Source of the DNA: Micromonospora mirobrigensis
GTDB taxonomy: Bacteria; Actinomycetota; Actinomycetes; Mycobacteriales; Micromonosporaceae
Direction: 5' to 3'
DNA length: 64,000 bases
Assembly (NCBI RefSeq): GCF_900091555.1
Contig: NZ_FMCX01000009.1
Coordinates: 62,001-126,000 of the forward strand
The notes below the pieces were generated by a model, which worked only from the letters and a program-made list of their open reading frames with translations, made no database searches and was not told where the DNA came from. Positions 26,545 through 34,836 of the stretch are shown piece by piece. Position numbers and translations under genes: made by a program. Positions within the stretch are counted from its first letter, which is position 1. Every line of letters begins with the position of its first letter.

Positions 26545-26784
26545 TCAGCGAGCCGTGGCGGTGTACGGCAGGAGCGCCATCTCACGGGCGTTCTTGACCG
26601 CACGGGCGATCTGCCGCTGCTGCTGCGAGGTGACGCCGGTCACCCGCCGAGCGCGGATCTTGCCGCGGTCGGAGATGAACTTGCGCAGCAGCGCGGTGTC
26701 CTTGTAATCGATATAGGTGATCCCGTCCTTGTCGAGCGGGTTCACCTTCTTCTTTGGCTTGCGAAGGGCCGCAGCCTTGGCCAT
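26545..26784 (-). CDS. rpsR: Small ribosomal subunit protein bS18, cysteine-free form
   Basis: This 79-residue bS18 pairs with bS6 on the 30S platform. ITYIDYKDTALLRKFISDRG and KIRARRVTG identify it. The ATG at 26784 follows AGGAG; an upstream in-frame ATG at 26826 is unlikely because it overlaps the ssb stop. There is no cysteine in the protein: the zinc-ligand positions of the usual actinobacterial form (CxxC and a later Cys) are replaced by VNPLD and VTSQQQ. This is therefore a zinc-independent version in the main operon. Confidence 0.96.
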   Translation of the reverse strand: MAKAAALRKPKKKVNPLDKDGITYIDYKDTALLRKFISDRGKIRARRVTGVTSQQQRQIARAVKNAREMALLPYTATAR

Positions 26785-26825
26785 TGACCTTGCTCCTGGT
26801 TTGCGATCGCGGGCGCTCGGCGCCA

Positions 26826-27341
26826 TTAGAACGGAGGCTCCTCGTCGAAGTTGCCGCCCGAACCGGAGCGGGAGGGACTGGGTGCGGCCGAGGCCCAGGG
26901 GTCGTCGAAGTTGCCTCCGCCGCCACCCTGGTTGCCACCACCACCGGAGCCGAAGCCGCCGCCACCACCGCCGGAGCGAGACATCTTCTGCACCTTCGCC
27001 GTGGCGTAGCGCAGAGACGGGCCGATCTCGTCGACCTCGAGCTCGATGACGGTGCGCTTCTCACCCTCGCGGGTCTCGTAGGACCGCTGACGCAGCCGAC
27101 CCGAGACGATCACGCGGGCGCCCCGCTGCAGCGACTCGGCGACGTGCTCCGCCGCCTGCCGCCACACCGTGCACGCCAGGAAGAGTGGCTCGCCGTCCTT
27201 CCACTCGCCGGAGGCCTTGTCCATGAACCGGGGCGTGGAAGCGACCCGGAACTTGGCGACCGCCGCGCCGGACGGGGTGAACCGCAACTCGGGGTCATCG
27301 GTCAGATTGCCGATGACCGTGATGGTGGTGTCTCCTGCCAT
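26826..27341 (-). CDS. ssb: Single-stranded DNA-binding protein
   Basis: The 171 residues form an OB-fold (MAGDTTITVIGNLTDDPELRF, RVIVSGRLRQRSYETREGEK), a Gly-rich flexible linker with many GGGG runs, and an acidic tip NFDEEPPF that should recruit repair and replication partners. SSB coats single strands at the fork. The ATG at 27341 has GAGGAG upstream. It lies between rpsF and rpsR, the conserved bacterial arrangement, and the same operon faces dnaB. Confidence 0.97.
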   Translation of the reverse strand: MAGDTTITVIGNLTDDPELRFTPSGAAVAKFRVASTPRFMDKASGEWKDGEPLFLACTVWRQAAEHVAESLQRGARVIVSGRLRQRSYETREGEKRTVIELEVDEIGPSLRYATAKVQKMSRSGGGGGGFGSGGGGNQGGGGGNFDDPWASAAPSPSRSGSGGNFDEEPPF

Positions 27342-27437
27342 GACCAACTCCTCGCGCACTCATCAGTTCCGTCCCAGGCTCTCAGAGCCGTACGACAGTG
27401 CCGATGAGGCTGATCCGGGCGAACCGGGGTTGAATGC

Positions 27438-27728
27438 TTAGCGCATCTCCGGCCGGATGACCTTGGTACGCAGCACGGACTCGTTCAGCCGCAGCTGGCG
27501 GTCGAGTTCGGCCACCGCCTCCGGCGTCGCCTGAAGGTCAACGACGGCGTAGATGCCCTCGGCCTTCTTGTTGATCTCGTACGCGAGGCGCCGGCGGCCC
27601 CACACGTCGGTCTTCTCCACCGAGCCACCCGCGGTCCGGATCACGTTCAGGTACGTGTCGAGCGACGGGGCGACGGTGCGCTCCTCGAGGCTGGGGTCGA
27701 GGATCACCATTACTTCGTAATGACGCAA
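27438..27728 (-). CDS. rpsF: Small ribosomal subunit protein bS6
   Basis: The 96-residue bS6 begins MRHYEVMVILDPSLEERTV and includes KTDVWGRRRLAYEINKKAEG. It binds bS18 in the 30S platform. The start is TTG at 27728, ten bases after AGGAGGT; no ATG or GTG offers a better start. The ribosome-binding site is complementary to a segment just upstream, consistent with feedback by an S6:S18 complex. It is the first gene of the operon. Confidence 0.97.
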   Translation of the reverse strand: MRHYEVMVILDPSLEERTVAPSLDTYLNVIRTAGGSVEKTDVWGRRRLAYEINKKAEGIYAVVDLQATPEAVAELDRQLRLNESVLRTKVIRPEMR

Positions 27729-27737
27729 GACGTGCTC

Positions 27738-27782
27738 ACCTCCTGTGGGCTATGCGGCCACGGTCCTTCCGTGGCAGGAGGT
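27738..27782 (-). ncRNA. Candidate S6:S18 leader RNA that hides the rpsF ribosome-binding site
   Basis: Read as rpsF mRNA, ACCUCCU (27782-27776) pairs with AGGAGGU (27744-27738), which is the rpsF ribosome-binding site. Inside is a perfect 7-bp hairpin, GCCACGG-AAGGA-CCGUGGC (27775-27757), followed by an unpaired 12-base 3' strand beginning right after CCG-containing sequence. An asymmetric loop with a CCG next to the inner helix is the hallmark of the known S6:S18-binding leader motif. The pairing is seen directly; protein binding is inferred. Confidence 0.6.
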
Positions 27783-28310
27783 CTGCGTCGTGGCCCGCTC
27801 GCACCGGGGGGACCCGGCCGGACGCGGACAACCGGACCAGAATACCCGGTCCCGACGATCATGCCCGGGCAGGTCGGGGCGACCGTCCGGACACGGTGAC
27901 GGGGGCCCGGCCCGGCGTCGAAGCGCCGGAACCGGACCCCCGTCCACGAGGCCGCGGGGCGTCCCGTCCGCATTCCTTGGGTGGGACCTGGGGAGGAACG
28001 ACCACACCGATGAGGTTGGACCGGAGACGCCCCGCGGAGCTTTATCGTGTTGTTATGTGACGCTACAGCGGCTTCGGTCACTTCTCGGGGCTTTTGGGAA
28101 ATTCACCCCGGTCCTTACCGGATCGCCGCCCACTTCCGCGTCCGGTGCGCCCGTTCCCCCACCTGATTGGGCCCGGCGCATCCATCCCGGTCAACGACCC
28201 GACGTCGGCCGGGTGACGCCGACCGCACCGGAACCCGGCCGCCTCCGGCTCGCCGACCCGCCCGCAGGCGTGCGCACCGGGCGTCAGGGGTGGGACGTAG
28301 GCTCGCCTTC
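27783..28310. other. Divergent intergenic region between rpsF and nfo
   Basis: No gene is supported in these 528 bases. The region must hold the promoters of the rpsF operon (leftward) and of nfo (rightward). The A/T-richer segment at 28030-28110, around TTTATCGTGTTGTTATGTGA, is the most likely place. No confident -35/-10 pair was picked. Confidence 0.4.
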
Positions 28311-29102
28311 ATGCGTATCGGAGCTCACGTCGACTCGACCGACCCGTTGGCGGAGGCAGCCGCCCGCAGCGCCGACACCATCCAGTTCTTCCTCTCCGAC
28401 CCGCAGGGGTGGAAGACGCCGAAACCCCGGGAGGACGCGGAGCGGCTCAGCTCCGCCGCCGTCGACCTCTACGTGCACGCGCCGTACGTCATCAACGTCG
28501 CCACCCTGAACAACCGGATCCGGATCCCCAGCCGCAAGCTGCTGCTGGGACACGCGGACGCGGCGGCGGCGATCGGCGCGAAGGGCCTGATCGTGCACGG
28601 TGGGCACGTCAACGCCGGCGACGACCTGGCGGTCGGCTTCGACAACTGGCGCAAGACCTTCGCGTACGCCGCGGATTCGGGCGGCTTCAAGCTTCCCGTC
28701 CTGATCGAGAACACCGCCGGCGGCGACAACGCCTGCGCCCGCCGGCTCGACGCGCTGGCCCGGCTCTGGGACGCCGTCGGCGGCTACGACGTGGGGTTCT
28801 GCCTCGACACCTGCCACGCCCACGCCGGGGGTGAGGAGCTGCTCGGCCTGGTCGACCGGGTCAAGGCGATCACCGGCCGGATCGACCTGGTGCACGCCAA
28901 CAACTCCAAGGGCGCGTTCAACTCCGGCCAGGACCGGCACGACAACCTCGGCGGCGGGACCATCGACCCGGACCTGGTGGTCGCGGTCATCCGCGCGGCC
29001 GGTGCCCCGGTGATCGTCGAGACGCCCGGTGGGGCGACCGGCCAGGGCGCCGACATCGCCTTCCTGCGCGACCAGCTCGGTCCGGAGGGCCGGGCGGCAT
29101 GA
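28311..29102 (+). CDS. nfo: Deoxyribonuclease IV (AP endonuclease, Nfo family)
   Basis: This 263-residue TIM-barrel AP endonuclease cuts DNA 5' to abasic sites in base-excision repair. It shows MRIGAHVD, LYVHAPYVINVA, GLIVHGGHVNAG with histidine ligands, VLIENTAGG with the metal-binding glutamate, GFCLDTCHAHAGG, LVHANNSKGAFNSGQDRHDNLG and VIVETPGG, so the three-zinc site looks complete. The ATG at 28311 is the family start. Its stop overlaps the next start (ATGA), so the downstream membrane protein is translationally coupled. Confidence 0.94.
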   Translation: MRIGAHVDSTDPLAEAAARSADTIQFFLSDPQGWKTPKPREDAERLSSAAVDLYVHAPYVINVATLNNRIRIPSRKLLLGHADAAAAIGAKGLIVHGGHVNAGDDLAVGFDNWRKTFAYAADSGGFKLPVLIENTAGGDNACARRLDALARLWDAVGGYDVGFCLDTCHAHAGGEELLGLVDRVKAITGRIDLVHANNSKGAFNSGQDRHDNLGGGTIDPDLVVAVIRAAGAPVIVETPGGATGQGADIAFLRDQLGPEGRAA

Positions 29103-31183
29103 CGACCGACCAGTCCGACGCGCCGGGCGGGACCGGCCCGGCCGGCGACGACCGGACGACCGCCGAGGGCGGCGCGGCCGACAGCACGGGCACCGGCGCG
29201 CCCGTCACGGGCCGCACGGACCCCGAGCAGTCGGGGCCGGGTGAGCCGGAGCGGGCCGGAGCGACTGCCACCGGGTCGCCGCCCGCCGACGCCGCGGCCG
29301 GGAAGCCGGCCGGCACCACGACCGGTGAGCCGGTCACCGCGACAGCGAAGCCCACCGCCGCCACGACCGGCGGTCCGGCCGCGTCCCCGGACGGTGAACC
29401 CGCCGGGAGTACGCCCACCAGGCCCGACCCGGACCGGTGGGAGGCCTTCGGCCCGGTGCCCGAGCGGCAGCCCACCCGGCTGGACCGGGTCCGGCGGCGG
29501 CTCGGCCGGTTCGCGGGGCACGAGTGGACGTTGGCGGCCCTCGGGTCGCTCGCCCTGGCCGTGCTGCTGACCTGGCCGACGTTGCGCTATCCGCTCTACA
29601 CCCTGCCGCAGGACTACTGGGACCCGAGCCTCCAGTCCTGGCAGATGGCCTGGTCCGGGCACGCCCTGCTGACCGACCCGGCCGGGCTGTTCCAGTCCAA
29701 CACGTTCTTCCCCGAGCCCTGGAGCTTCGCCTTCTCCGACATGCTGCTCGGCTACGCGCCGGCCGGCCTGATCGGCACCGGGCCCGAGGCGGCCGTCCTG
29801 CGCTACAACATCGTCTTCGTGCTGGCCCACGCGCTGGCCACCTTCGGGGCGTACGCGCTGGCCCGGCAGCTGGGGTCGGGGCGGGTCGGCGCGGCGGTGG
29901 CCGGCGTCAGCTACACGTACGCCCCGTGGCTGCTGGCCCAGGCGGGTCACCTGCACATCGTCTCCAACGGCGGCATCCCACTGGCGTTGGCCATGCTGGC
30001 CCGGGGGCACGGCTGGTCGTTGCGGCACGGCTACCGTCCCGAGCGTCGCCGCACCGGCTGGGCGTACGCCGGCTGGCTGGTCGCCGCCTGGCAGCTCAGC
30101 CTCGGCTTCGGCATCGGCCTGCCGTTCGCGTACCTGATGGCGGGGGTCGTGCTGGTCGCGGCCGTGCTGTGGGTCGCGCGCCGGCCGGTGTTCGGCGCCC
30201 GGCTGCTCCTCGCGGACCTGATCGGCGGGGCGGTCTTCGCCGCGGTCGGCGCGCTGCTCTCCATCCCGTACTTCAAGGTGGCGGAGCTGCACCCGAACGC
30301 GCAGCGGACCATCGGCGACATCGCCATCTACTCACCGCCGGTGAGCGGCTTCTTCACCGCGCCGGGTGAGTCCCGGATCTGGGGCAGCCTGCACGAGGGT
30401 GCCCGGGCGGCTCTGCCCTGGCCACCGGAGATGACCCTGCTGCCGGGCTTCGTGCTCTACGCCCTGGCCCTCGGCGGCCTCTTCTTCTCGGTGTGGCGGC
30501 TGCGCCACCGGCTGCTGCTGCTGGCCGGGGTGGTGGTGACCATGGCGCTGGCGATGGGCACCCGGCTCTTCGACGGCACCTTCACCTACGTGCCGCTCTT
30601 CGACCACCTGCCCGGCTGGAACGGCCTGCGGACGCCGGGGCGGATGATGCTCTGGGCGACGCTGCTGCTGGGCCTGCTGGCGGCGGGCGCGGTCAGCGCC
30701 TTCGGCGAGCGGGTACGCGAGATCGCCGCCGAACGGCCGCCGTACCGTCCGGGACCGTGGCTGCGGCTGGCAACGCTGGTCCCGCTGCTGCTGGTGGCGG
30801 TCGAGGGCCTGAACTCCACCCCGCATCCGGTGGTGCCGGCCCAACCGGCGGCGCTGCGTTCGGTGGAGGGGCCGCTGCTGGTGCTGCCGAGCAGCCAGAA
30901 CCTGGACCAGCCGGTGATGCTCTGGACGACCACGAAGTTCCAGCAGGTGGTCAACGGGGGCAGTGGCTTCACCCCTGACCAGCTCGACCGGGTCCGGGGG
31001 CTGACGCTCAACTTCCCGGACGCGGCGAGCGTCCAGCAGCTGCGCGACCTCGGCGTACGCAACGTGGTGCTGCTTCGCGACCAGCTCGCCGGGACTCCCT
31101 GGGAGCGGGTTGTGGACACGCCTGTCCACCAGCTCGGCATCGCCCGCGAGGAGGCCGCCGGTGTGGTGGTGTTCCGTCTCTGA
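29099..31183 (+). CDS. Polytopic GT-C-like membrane protein
   Basis: The protein has 694 residues. A disordered Thr/Pro/Gly-rich cytoplasmic N-terminus of about 130 residues precedes some twelve helices. The first periplasmic loop, LPQDYWDPSLQSWQMAWSGHAL, and the later NTFFPEPWSFAFSDML resemble GT-C enzymes that use lipid-linked sugars. The C-terminal 120 residues form a soluble extracytoplasmic domain (PLLVLPSSQNLDQPVMLWTT onward). The family is not assigned with certainty, and the substrate is unknown. It overlaps nfo by 4 bases. Confidence 0.7.
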   Translation: MTTDQSDAPGGTGPAGDDRTTAEGGAADSTGTGAPVTGRTDPEQSGPGEPERAGATATGSPPADAAAGKPAGTTTGEPVTATAKPTAATTGGPAASPDGEPAGSTPTRPDPDRWEAFGPVPERQPTRLDRVRRRLGRFAGHEWTLAALGSLALAVLLTWPTLRYPLYTLPQDYWDPSLQSWQMAWSGHALLTDPAGLFQSNTFFPEPWSFAFSDMLLGYAPAGLIGTGPEAAVLRYNIVFVLAHALATFGAYALARQLGSGRVGAAVAGVSYTYAPWLLAQAGHLHIVSNGGIPLALAMLARGHGWSLRHGYRPERRRTGWAYAGWLVAAWQLSLGFGIGLPFAYLMAGVVLVAAVLWVARRPVFGARLLLADLIGGAVFAAVGALLSIPYFKVAELHPNAQRTIGDIAIYSPPVSGFFTAPGESRIWGSLHEGARAALPWPPEMTLLPGFVLYALALGGLFFSVWRLRHRLLLLAGVVVTMALAMGTRLFDGTFTYVPLFDHLPGWNGLRTPGRMMLWATLLLGLLAAGAVSAFGERVREIAAERPPYRPGPWLRLATLVPLLLVAVEGLNSTPHPVVPAQPAALRSVEGPLLVLPSSQNLDQPVMLWTTTKFQQVVNGGSGFTPDQLDRVRGLTLNFPDAASVQQLRDLGVRNVVLLRDQLAGTPWERVVDTPVHQLGIAREEAAGVVVFRL

Positions 31184-31249
31184 TCCCCTGCTGGGAGTCG
31201 GATACCGGCTTCCGCCGGGCTCGCGGCCGATTTCAGTTGCCAATCTCTA

Positions 31250-31283
31250 CTTATCGATTTCTTATCGTCGCGTTTGGTAACTT
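31250..31283 (+). promoter_or_regulatory. SARP-type direct-repeat promoter upstream of the small SARP gene
   Basis: CTTATCG (31250-31256), ATTT, CTTATCG (31261-31267), ten bases, then TAACTT (31278-31283) as the -10 hexamer. The 18-base repeat and the 10-base spacing are identical to the moaC promoter at 11709-11742. The site lies about 105 bases before the regulator at 31389, suggesting autoregulation. Confidence 0.6.
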
Positions 31284-31388
31284 CTCGGCAACGGTACGGG
31301 GCACCGGCCCGCCTGGCGGGCCGGTCGATGCGGGAGCCCACTGTCGGCCCAGTGGGGCCAGCGGTGGTCTCCACGGTGAGAGGCGATT

Positions 31389-32243
31389 GTGGAGTTTCGG
31401 TTTCTAGGTCCGCTGACGATGCGATCAGATGAGGCCCCCATCCCTTTGTCCGGCAAGCGCAACCGCAGGCTGATAGCGGGCCTAGTCGTGGAGGCGAACC
31501 AGAGCGTCCCGGTCGATCGACTCATCGACATCGTCTGGGACGAGTACCCTCCGGCGACTGCCCGCCAGCAGATCCAGAACCGGTTGGGCAGGCTGCGGTC
31601 GCTGCTCCTGCGTGGCACGTCGTCCCTGCGGCTCGTCCGGCAGGGCAACTGTTACGTGCTGGAGGCGACCGACGAGCACATCGACGGCCTGCGGTTCCGG
31701 CGGCTCTGCGCGGAAGCGGAGATCGCCCGGCAGCAGGGCCGGTCGGACCTGGCCACCGGACTGCTTCGCGACAGCCTGGCGCTGTGGCGCGGGAACGCCA
31801 TGCAGGACGTCGACTCACCCGCCCTGTACGCCGACGTGGCCCACTGGGAGGAGTCCCGGCTGCGAGTGATCGAGAGCCTGGTCGACCTGGAGTTCGCGCA
31901 GGGCAACACTGCCGCCACCATCGCCGAGTTGCAGCCCTGGGTGGCCCGACATCCGTACCACGAGGGCTTGCACTGCCGCCTGTCGGAGGCTCTGCACGCG
32001 GCCGGCAGGACGGCGGAGGCACTGGCCGTCATCCGTCGCCTGCGTCATCAACTCGACCAGGAGCTGGCAGTCGCCCCCGGACCGGAGGTCGCCGAACTGG
32101 AGCGGCGGATCCTCGTCGGCAAGGAGGAGGCGCCCGCCGGTGCCGTGCAGATGGACCGCCGGGCGGCCGAGGCGCTGCACCAGGCGCTCACCGAGACCAC
32201 CCGCGCACTCGGCATCCTCACCGAGGCCCTTGCTCGGGTGTAG
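31389..32243 (+). CDS. Small SARP-family transcriptional regulator (winged helix plus BTAD)
   Basis: The protein has 284 residues: an OmpR/PhoB-type winged-helix domain (MEFRFLGPLTMRSDEAPIPL, RNRRLIAGLVVEANQSVPVDR, residues 1-95) and a BTAD helical domain (about 100-245; LCAEAEIARQQGRSDLATGL, WVARHPYHEGLHCRLSEALH). It lacks the ATPase and TPR parts of AfsR, so it is a DnrI/RedD-size SARP. Such proteins activate promoters with 11-base direct repeats, and one sits directly upstream. Start is GTG after GAGAGG. The target pathway is not evident: no antibiotic genes are nearby, and the gene downstream encodes a secreted DUF2690 protein. Confidence 0.88.
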   Translation: MEFRFLGPLTMRSDEAPIPLSGKRNRRLIAGLVVEANQSVPVDRLIDIVWDEYPPATARQQIQNRLGRLRSLLLRGTSSLRLVRQGNCYVLEATDEHIDGLRFRRLCAEAEIARQQGRSDLATGLLRDSLALWRGNAMQDVDSPALYADVAHWEESRLRVIESLVDLEFAQGNTAATIAELQPWVARHPYHEGLHCRLSEALHAAGRTAEALAVIRRLRHQLDQELAVAPGPEVAELERRILVGKEEAPAGAVQMDRRAAEALHQALTETTRALGILTEALARV

Positions 32244-32423
32244 GGCTGGCCGGCTCTCGAGATCTCCCATCCTCCCCGCCCGTCCGCATCGATTGCGGCT
32301 CGACGAACGCCGCAGCGCTCTCCATCGCGCGGCCACGATCACGCGCCGCGAGAGTGCCGGTGCGATGACCACAGGGTGGCACCGACAGGCAGGGTGGAGC
32401 CGTCCACACGCGAGGGGAGAACA

Positions 32424-32999
32424 ATGCGGAAAGTGCTCAGCGTCGTGGGAGCGGTCCTTGCTCTCACGCTTTCCATGGCCATCGAACCCGCTTCGGCGTC
32501 CGCGGCGGCCCGGCAACCAGCGGCGCCAGCGGTCGCCGGCGAGCTCACGATGCATCAAATGTCCACCGAGAACAGCACCTACCTCTCGGAGACCACACTG
32601 GTGACCACCGGCTGCGGAAGCGCCTGCGACTACAAGGACCCCGCCTCCTACAAGATCTACTACAGCGGCTGCTCGACGTGCTACCACTACTGCGCCGACG
32701 ACGCGATCACCCCGACCCCGACGACGAGCTACGACATCCGCAACTCGGGCGCGTCGATCCAGCTGCGGTACAGCCCGCGCTGCCGGACTGCCTGGGCGCG
32801 CACCACCTACTACGACTATGCGTACATCAAGGTGGAGAGCCGCTACTCCAACGGCACCACCCGGGCGGTCGCCGGCGTCGACAAGTGGCAAGGCGCTTCG
32901 CCCTGGACGGCGATGCTCAACGACGCCGGTCTTCAGGCCCGGGCCTGCATGGCCAACCAGGGTCCGATGAGCGGCTACACCTGCACCTCCTGGTACTGA
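32424..32999 (+). CDS. Secreted DUF2690-like protein
   Basis: This 191-residue exported protein has a Sec signal peptide (MRKVLSVVGAVLALTLSMAI, cleavage near ASASAAA). The mature part contains GCGSACDYKDP, a cysteine-rich CSTCYHYCADD, and SIQLRYSPRCRTAWARTTYY, the last closely resembling the DUF2690 core of small Streptomyces secreted proteins. At least eight cysteines suggest disulphide bonds. It lacks a cell-wall anchor. The ATG at 32424 follows GAGGGGAG. It stands 180 bases downstream of the small SARP gene and may be its target. Function is unknown. Confidence 0.8.
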   Translation: MRKVLSVVGAVLALTLSMAIEPASASAAARQPAAPAVAGELTMHQMSTENSTYLSETTLVTTGCGSACDYKDPASYKIYYSGCSTCYHYCADDAITPTPTTSYDIRNSGASIQLRYSPRCRTAWARTTYYDYAYIKVESRYSNGTTRAVAGVDKWQGASPWTAMLNDAGLQARACMANQGPMSGYTCTSWY

Positions 33000-33075
33000 G
33001 GATGCGCGGCGTCCTGCGAGGTTGACCGGCGTGCCAAACGGTCGGCGGCGGTGGGATCTCCGACCGCCGTCGGCC

Positions 33076-34599
33076 TCAGGCTGCGGCCCGGACAGGAGTC
33101 GGTTCGGGCGTGGGCTCGCGGTGACGCCAGCGGCGGTGCCACGGTGCATCGGGCGCACCGTCGAGGACGCCCCCGTCGGGATCATCGGGATAGGTGCGGC
33201 GGACCGCGTCGAGCTCCGGGTGCAGGATCTCCCGGATCACGAGCACGCAGAGCAGTACCACGGTGCACAGCCGCAATGTCGAGGCCAGCACGAACACACC
33301 CTCGGGAAAGACCGGCTGACCCTTGGCGGCACCGAGCAGTTCGCCGTAGAACGCGGCGAAGTAGCAGACCTCGGCGACCTGCCAGGCCAGGAAGGCACCC
33401 CAGCGGGGCCGGGCCAGCACCACCAGCGGCAGCAGCCAGAGCACGAACTGCTGCGACCACACCTTGCTGAAGATCAGGAACGCGGCCACCACGAGGAACG
33501 CGAGCTGGGCCACCCGGGGCCGGCGGGGCGCCAGCAACGCCAGCGCGGCCACGCCGGCACACGCCAGTGCGAAGAGGGCATACGATACCCAGTTCAGGGT
33601 GGGGATGTTGGCGTTGAGCCACTGGAACGGCCCTCCCGTGGATGAGCCGATCCGGCCGTCCAGGTAGCGACCGACGTACCAGAGGGTGCCCCAGTCGATC
33701 GGCCGGTCGTTGTTCAACTCGAAGAACCGGTTCCAGCTCTCCCGGTAGGGAATCGCGACTGGGAGGTTCACCAGCGTCACGGTGAACACGGCCGCCGCGA
33801 CGGACAGGAGGGCAGCCCGCGTACGGCCGGCACGCAGCGCCAGCACCAGGAGCGGCCCGAGCAGGAACAGCGGCCACATCTTCGCCGCACCGCCGAGCCC
33901 GATCAGCGCCCCTGCCAGAATGACCATCGGCACGCCCCGCCGACTCGTACCGGCGCGCGCCCAGGCCAGCAGCCCGAACGCGGCCAGCCCGATGGCGAGC
34001 AGGTCCCAGTTGACGGTGGCAGTGAGCAGCAGCGCGGGGGACAGCGCGAAGAGCGCGGCATCCCAGGGTCGGCGGCGGCGCAGGGCGAGGATCACGGCCA
34101 TTGTGGCCACCGCCAGCACGCTGAGCACCAGCGCGTTCAGGTTGTAGAACCACTGTCCCTGGTTGATTCCCGGGTTGTCGACGCCGATCGCGTGCACCGG
34201 CAGGCCGAGCGCGCCCATGAAGTAGCCGGTGAGCACCGGGTATTCGACGGGGTGGTCGGCGTAGGGCACCTTGCCCTCGTTGAGCCCTTCGGCGTAGTAG
34301 AGCGCCAGCACGTCGGTGTAGCACAGCCGGGTGTACTGGACGTTGTTCTGCCAGGCTCCGTCCTGGCAGGGCGACTTCTGCACCCAGTGCAGGGCGAGGG
34401 TGAGGCAGGCGAGCGCCAACACGATCCGGGCCGCTGTCCAGAACCGTCCGTGGCCCGCCGCAGGCCTGTCCAGAGGCGCGGCGTGGTCGCCGAGCGGGCC
34501 GCCGATCAGCTCGCTGCCACCCCGGACGAAGCCGTCAGAGCGGGACGGTTGGTCGCTGGGCCCGACCCCGTGCGGGGCGCGCGTCGACTCGGTGCTCAT
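33076..34599 (-). CDS. GT87-family membrane glycosyltransferase (Rv0051-like)
   Basis: The protein has 507 residues. After a hydrophilic N-terminus come about ten helices with the GT87/DUF2029 loop NNVQYTRLCYTDVLALYYAEGL and VPYADHPVEYPVLTGYFMGALG, followed by GLGGAAKMWPLFLLGPLLVL and WSQQFVLWLLPLVVLARPRW. It should transfer a sugar from a polyprenyl carrier outside the membrane. In M. tuberculosis a similar gene lies between ponA1 and rpsF, so this is part of the conserved backbone although now separated from both. The ATG at 34599 is preferred over that at 34608 because of spacing to AGGA. Confidence 0.85.
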   Translation of the reverse strand: MSTESTRAPHGVGPSDQPSRSDGFVRGGSELIGGPLGDHAAPLDRPAAGHGRFWTAARIVLALACLTLALHWVQKSPCQDGAWQNNVQYTRLCYTDVLALYYAEGLNEGKVPYADHPVEYPVLTGYFMGALGLPVHAIGVDNPGINQGQWFYNLNALVLSVLAVATMAVILALRRRRPWDAALFALSPALLLTATVNWDLLAIGLAAFGLLAWARAGTSRRGVPMVILAGALIGLGGAAKMWPLFLLGPLLVLALRAGRTRAALLSVAAAVFTVTLVNLPVAIPYRESWNRFFELNNDRPIDWGTLWYVGRYLDGRIGSSTGGPFQWLNANIPTLNWVSYALFALACAGVAALALLAPRRPRVAQLAFLVVAAFLIFSKVWSQQFVLWLLPLVVLARPRWGAFLAWQVAEVCYFAAFYGELLGAAKGQPVFPEGVFVLASTLRLCTVVLLCVLVIREILHPELDAVRRTYPDDPDGGVLDGAPDAPWHRRWRHREPTPEPTPVRAAA

Positions 34600-34836
34600 G
34601 GGGGTCATCCTGCCGTACGCCGGGCGTTTGCGTCTCGCCGGCGACCCGACGGTCCCAGCATGCGTCGCCGACCGTCCGCCGGCTCGGCACGCCGCCGGTC
34701 CTGCACTTCCTTCGGTGGCGATGGCGCAACGGTGCGCGATCGATGACGCGGCCGACGAACCTGCAGGCCATCGGGTCGCGTCGTAGACCGCTTCTGCTGT
34801 CTCACGACGGGGCTGTCGTCGAGAACGGAGATCGGG

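Noticed and set aside
28041..28058. Possible third SARP site, TTTATCG-TGTT-GTTATGT upstream of nfo
   Set aside because: The heptamers differ from each other and from CTTATCG, and there is no TANNNT hexamer at the 10-base spacing.
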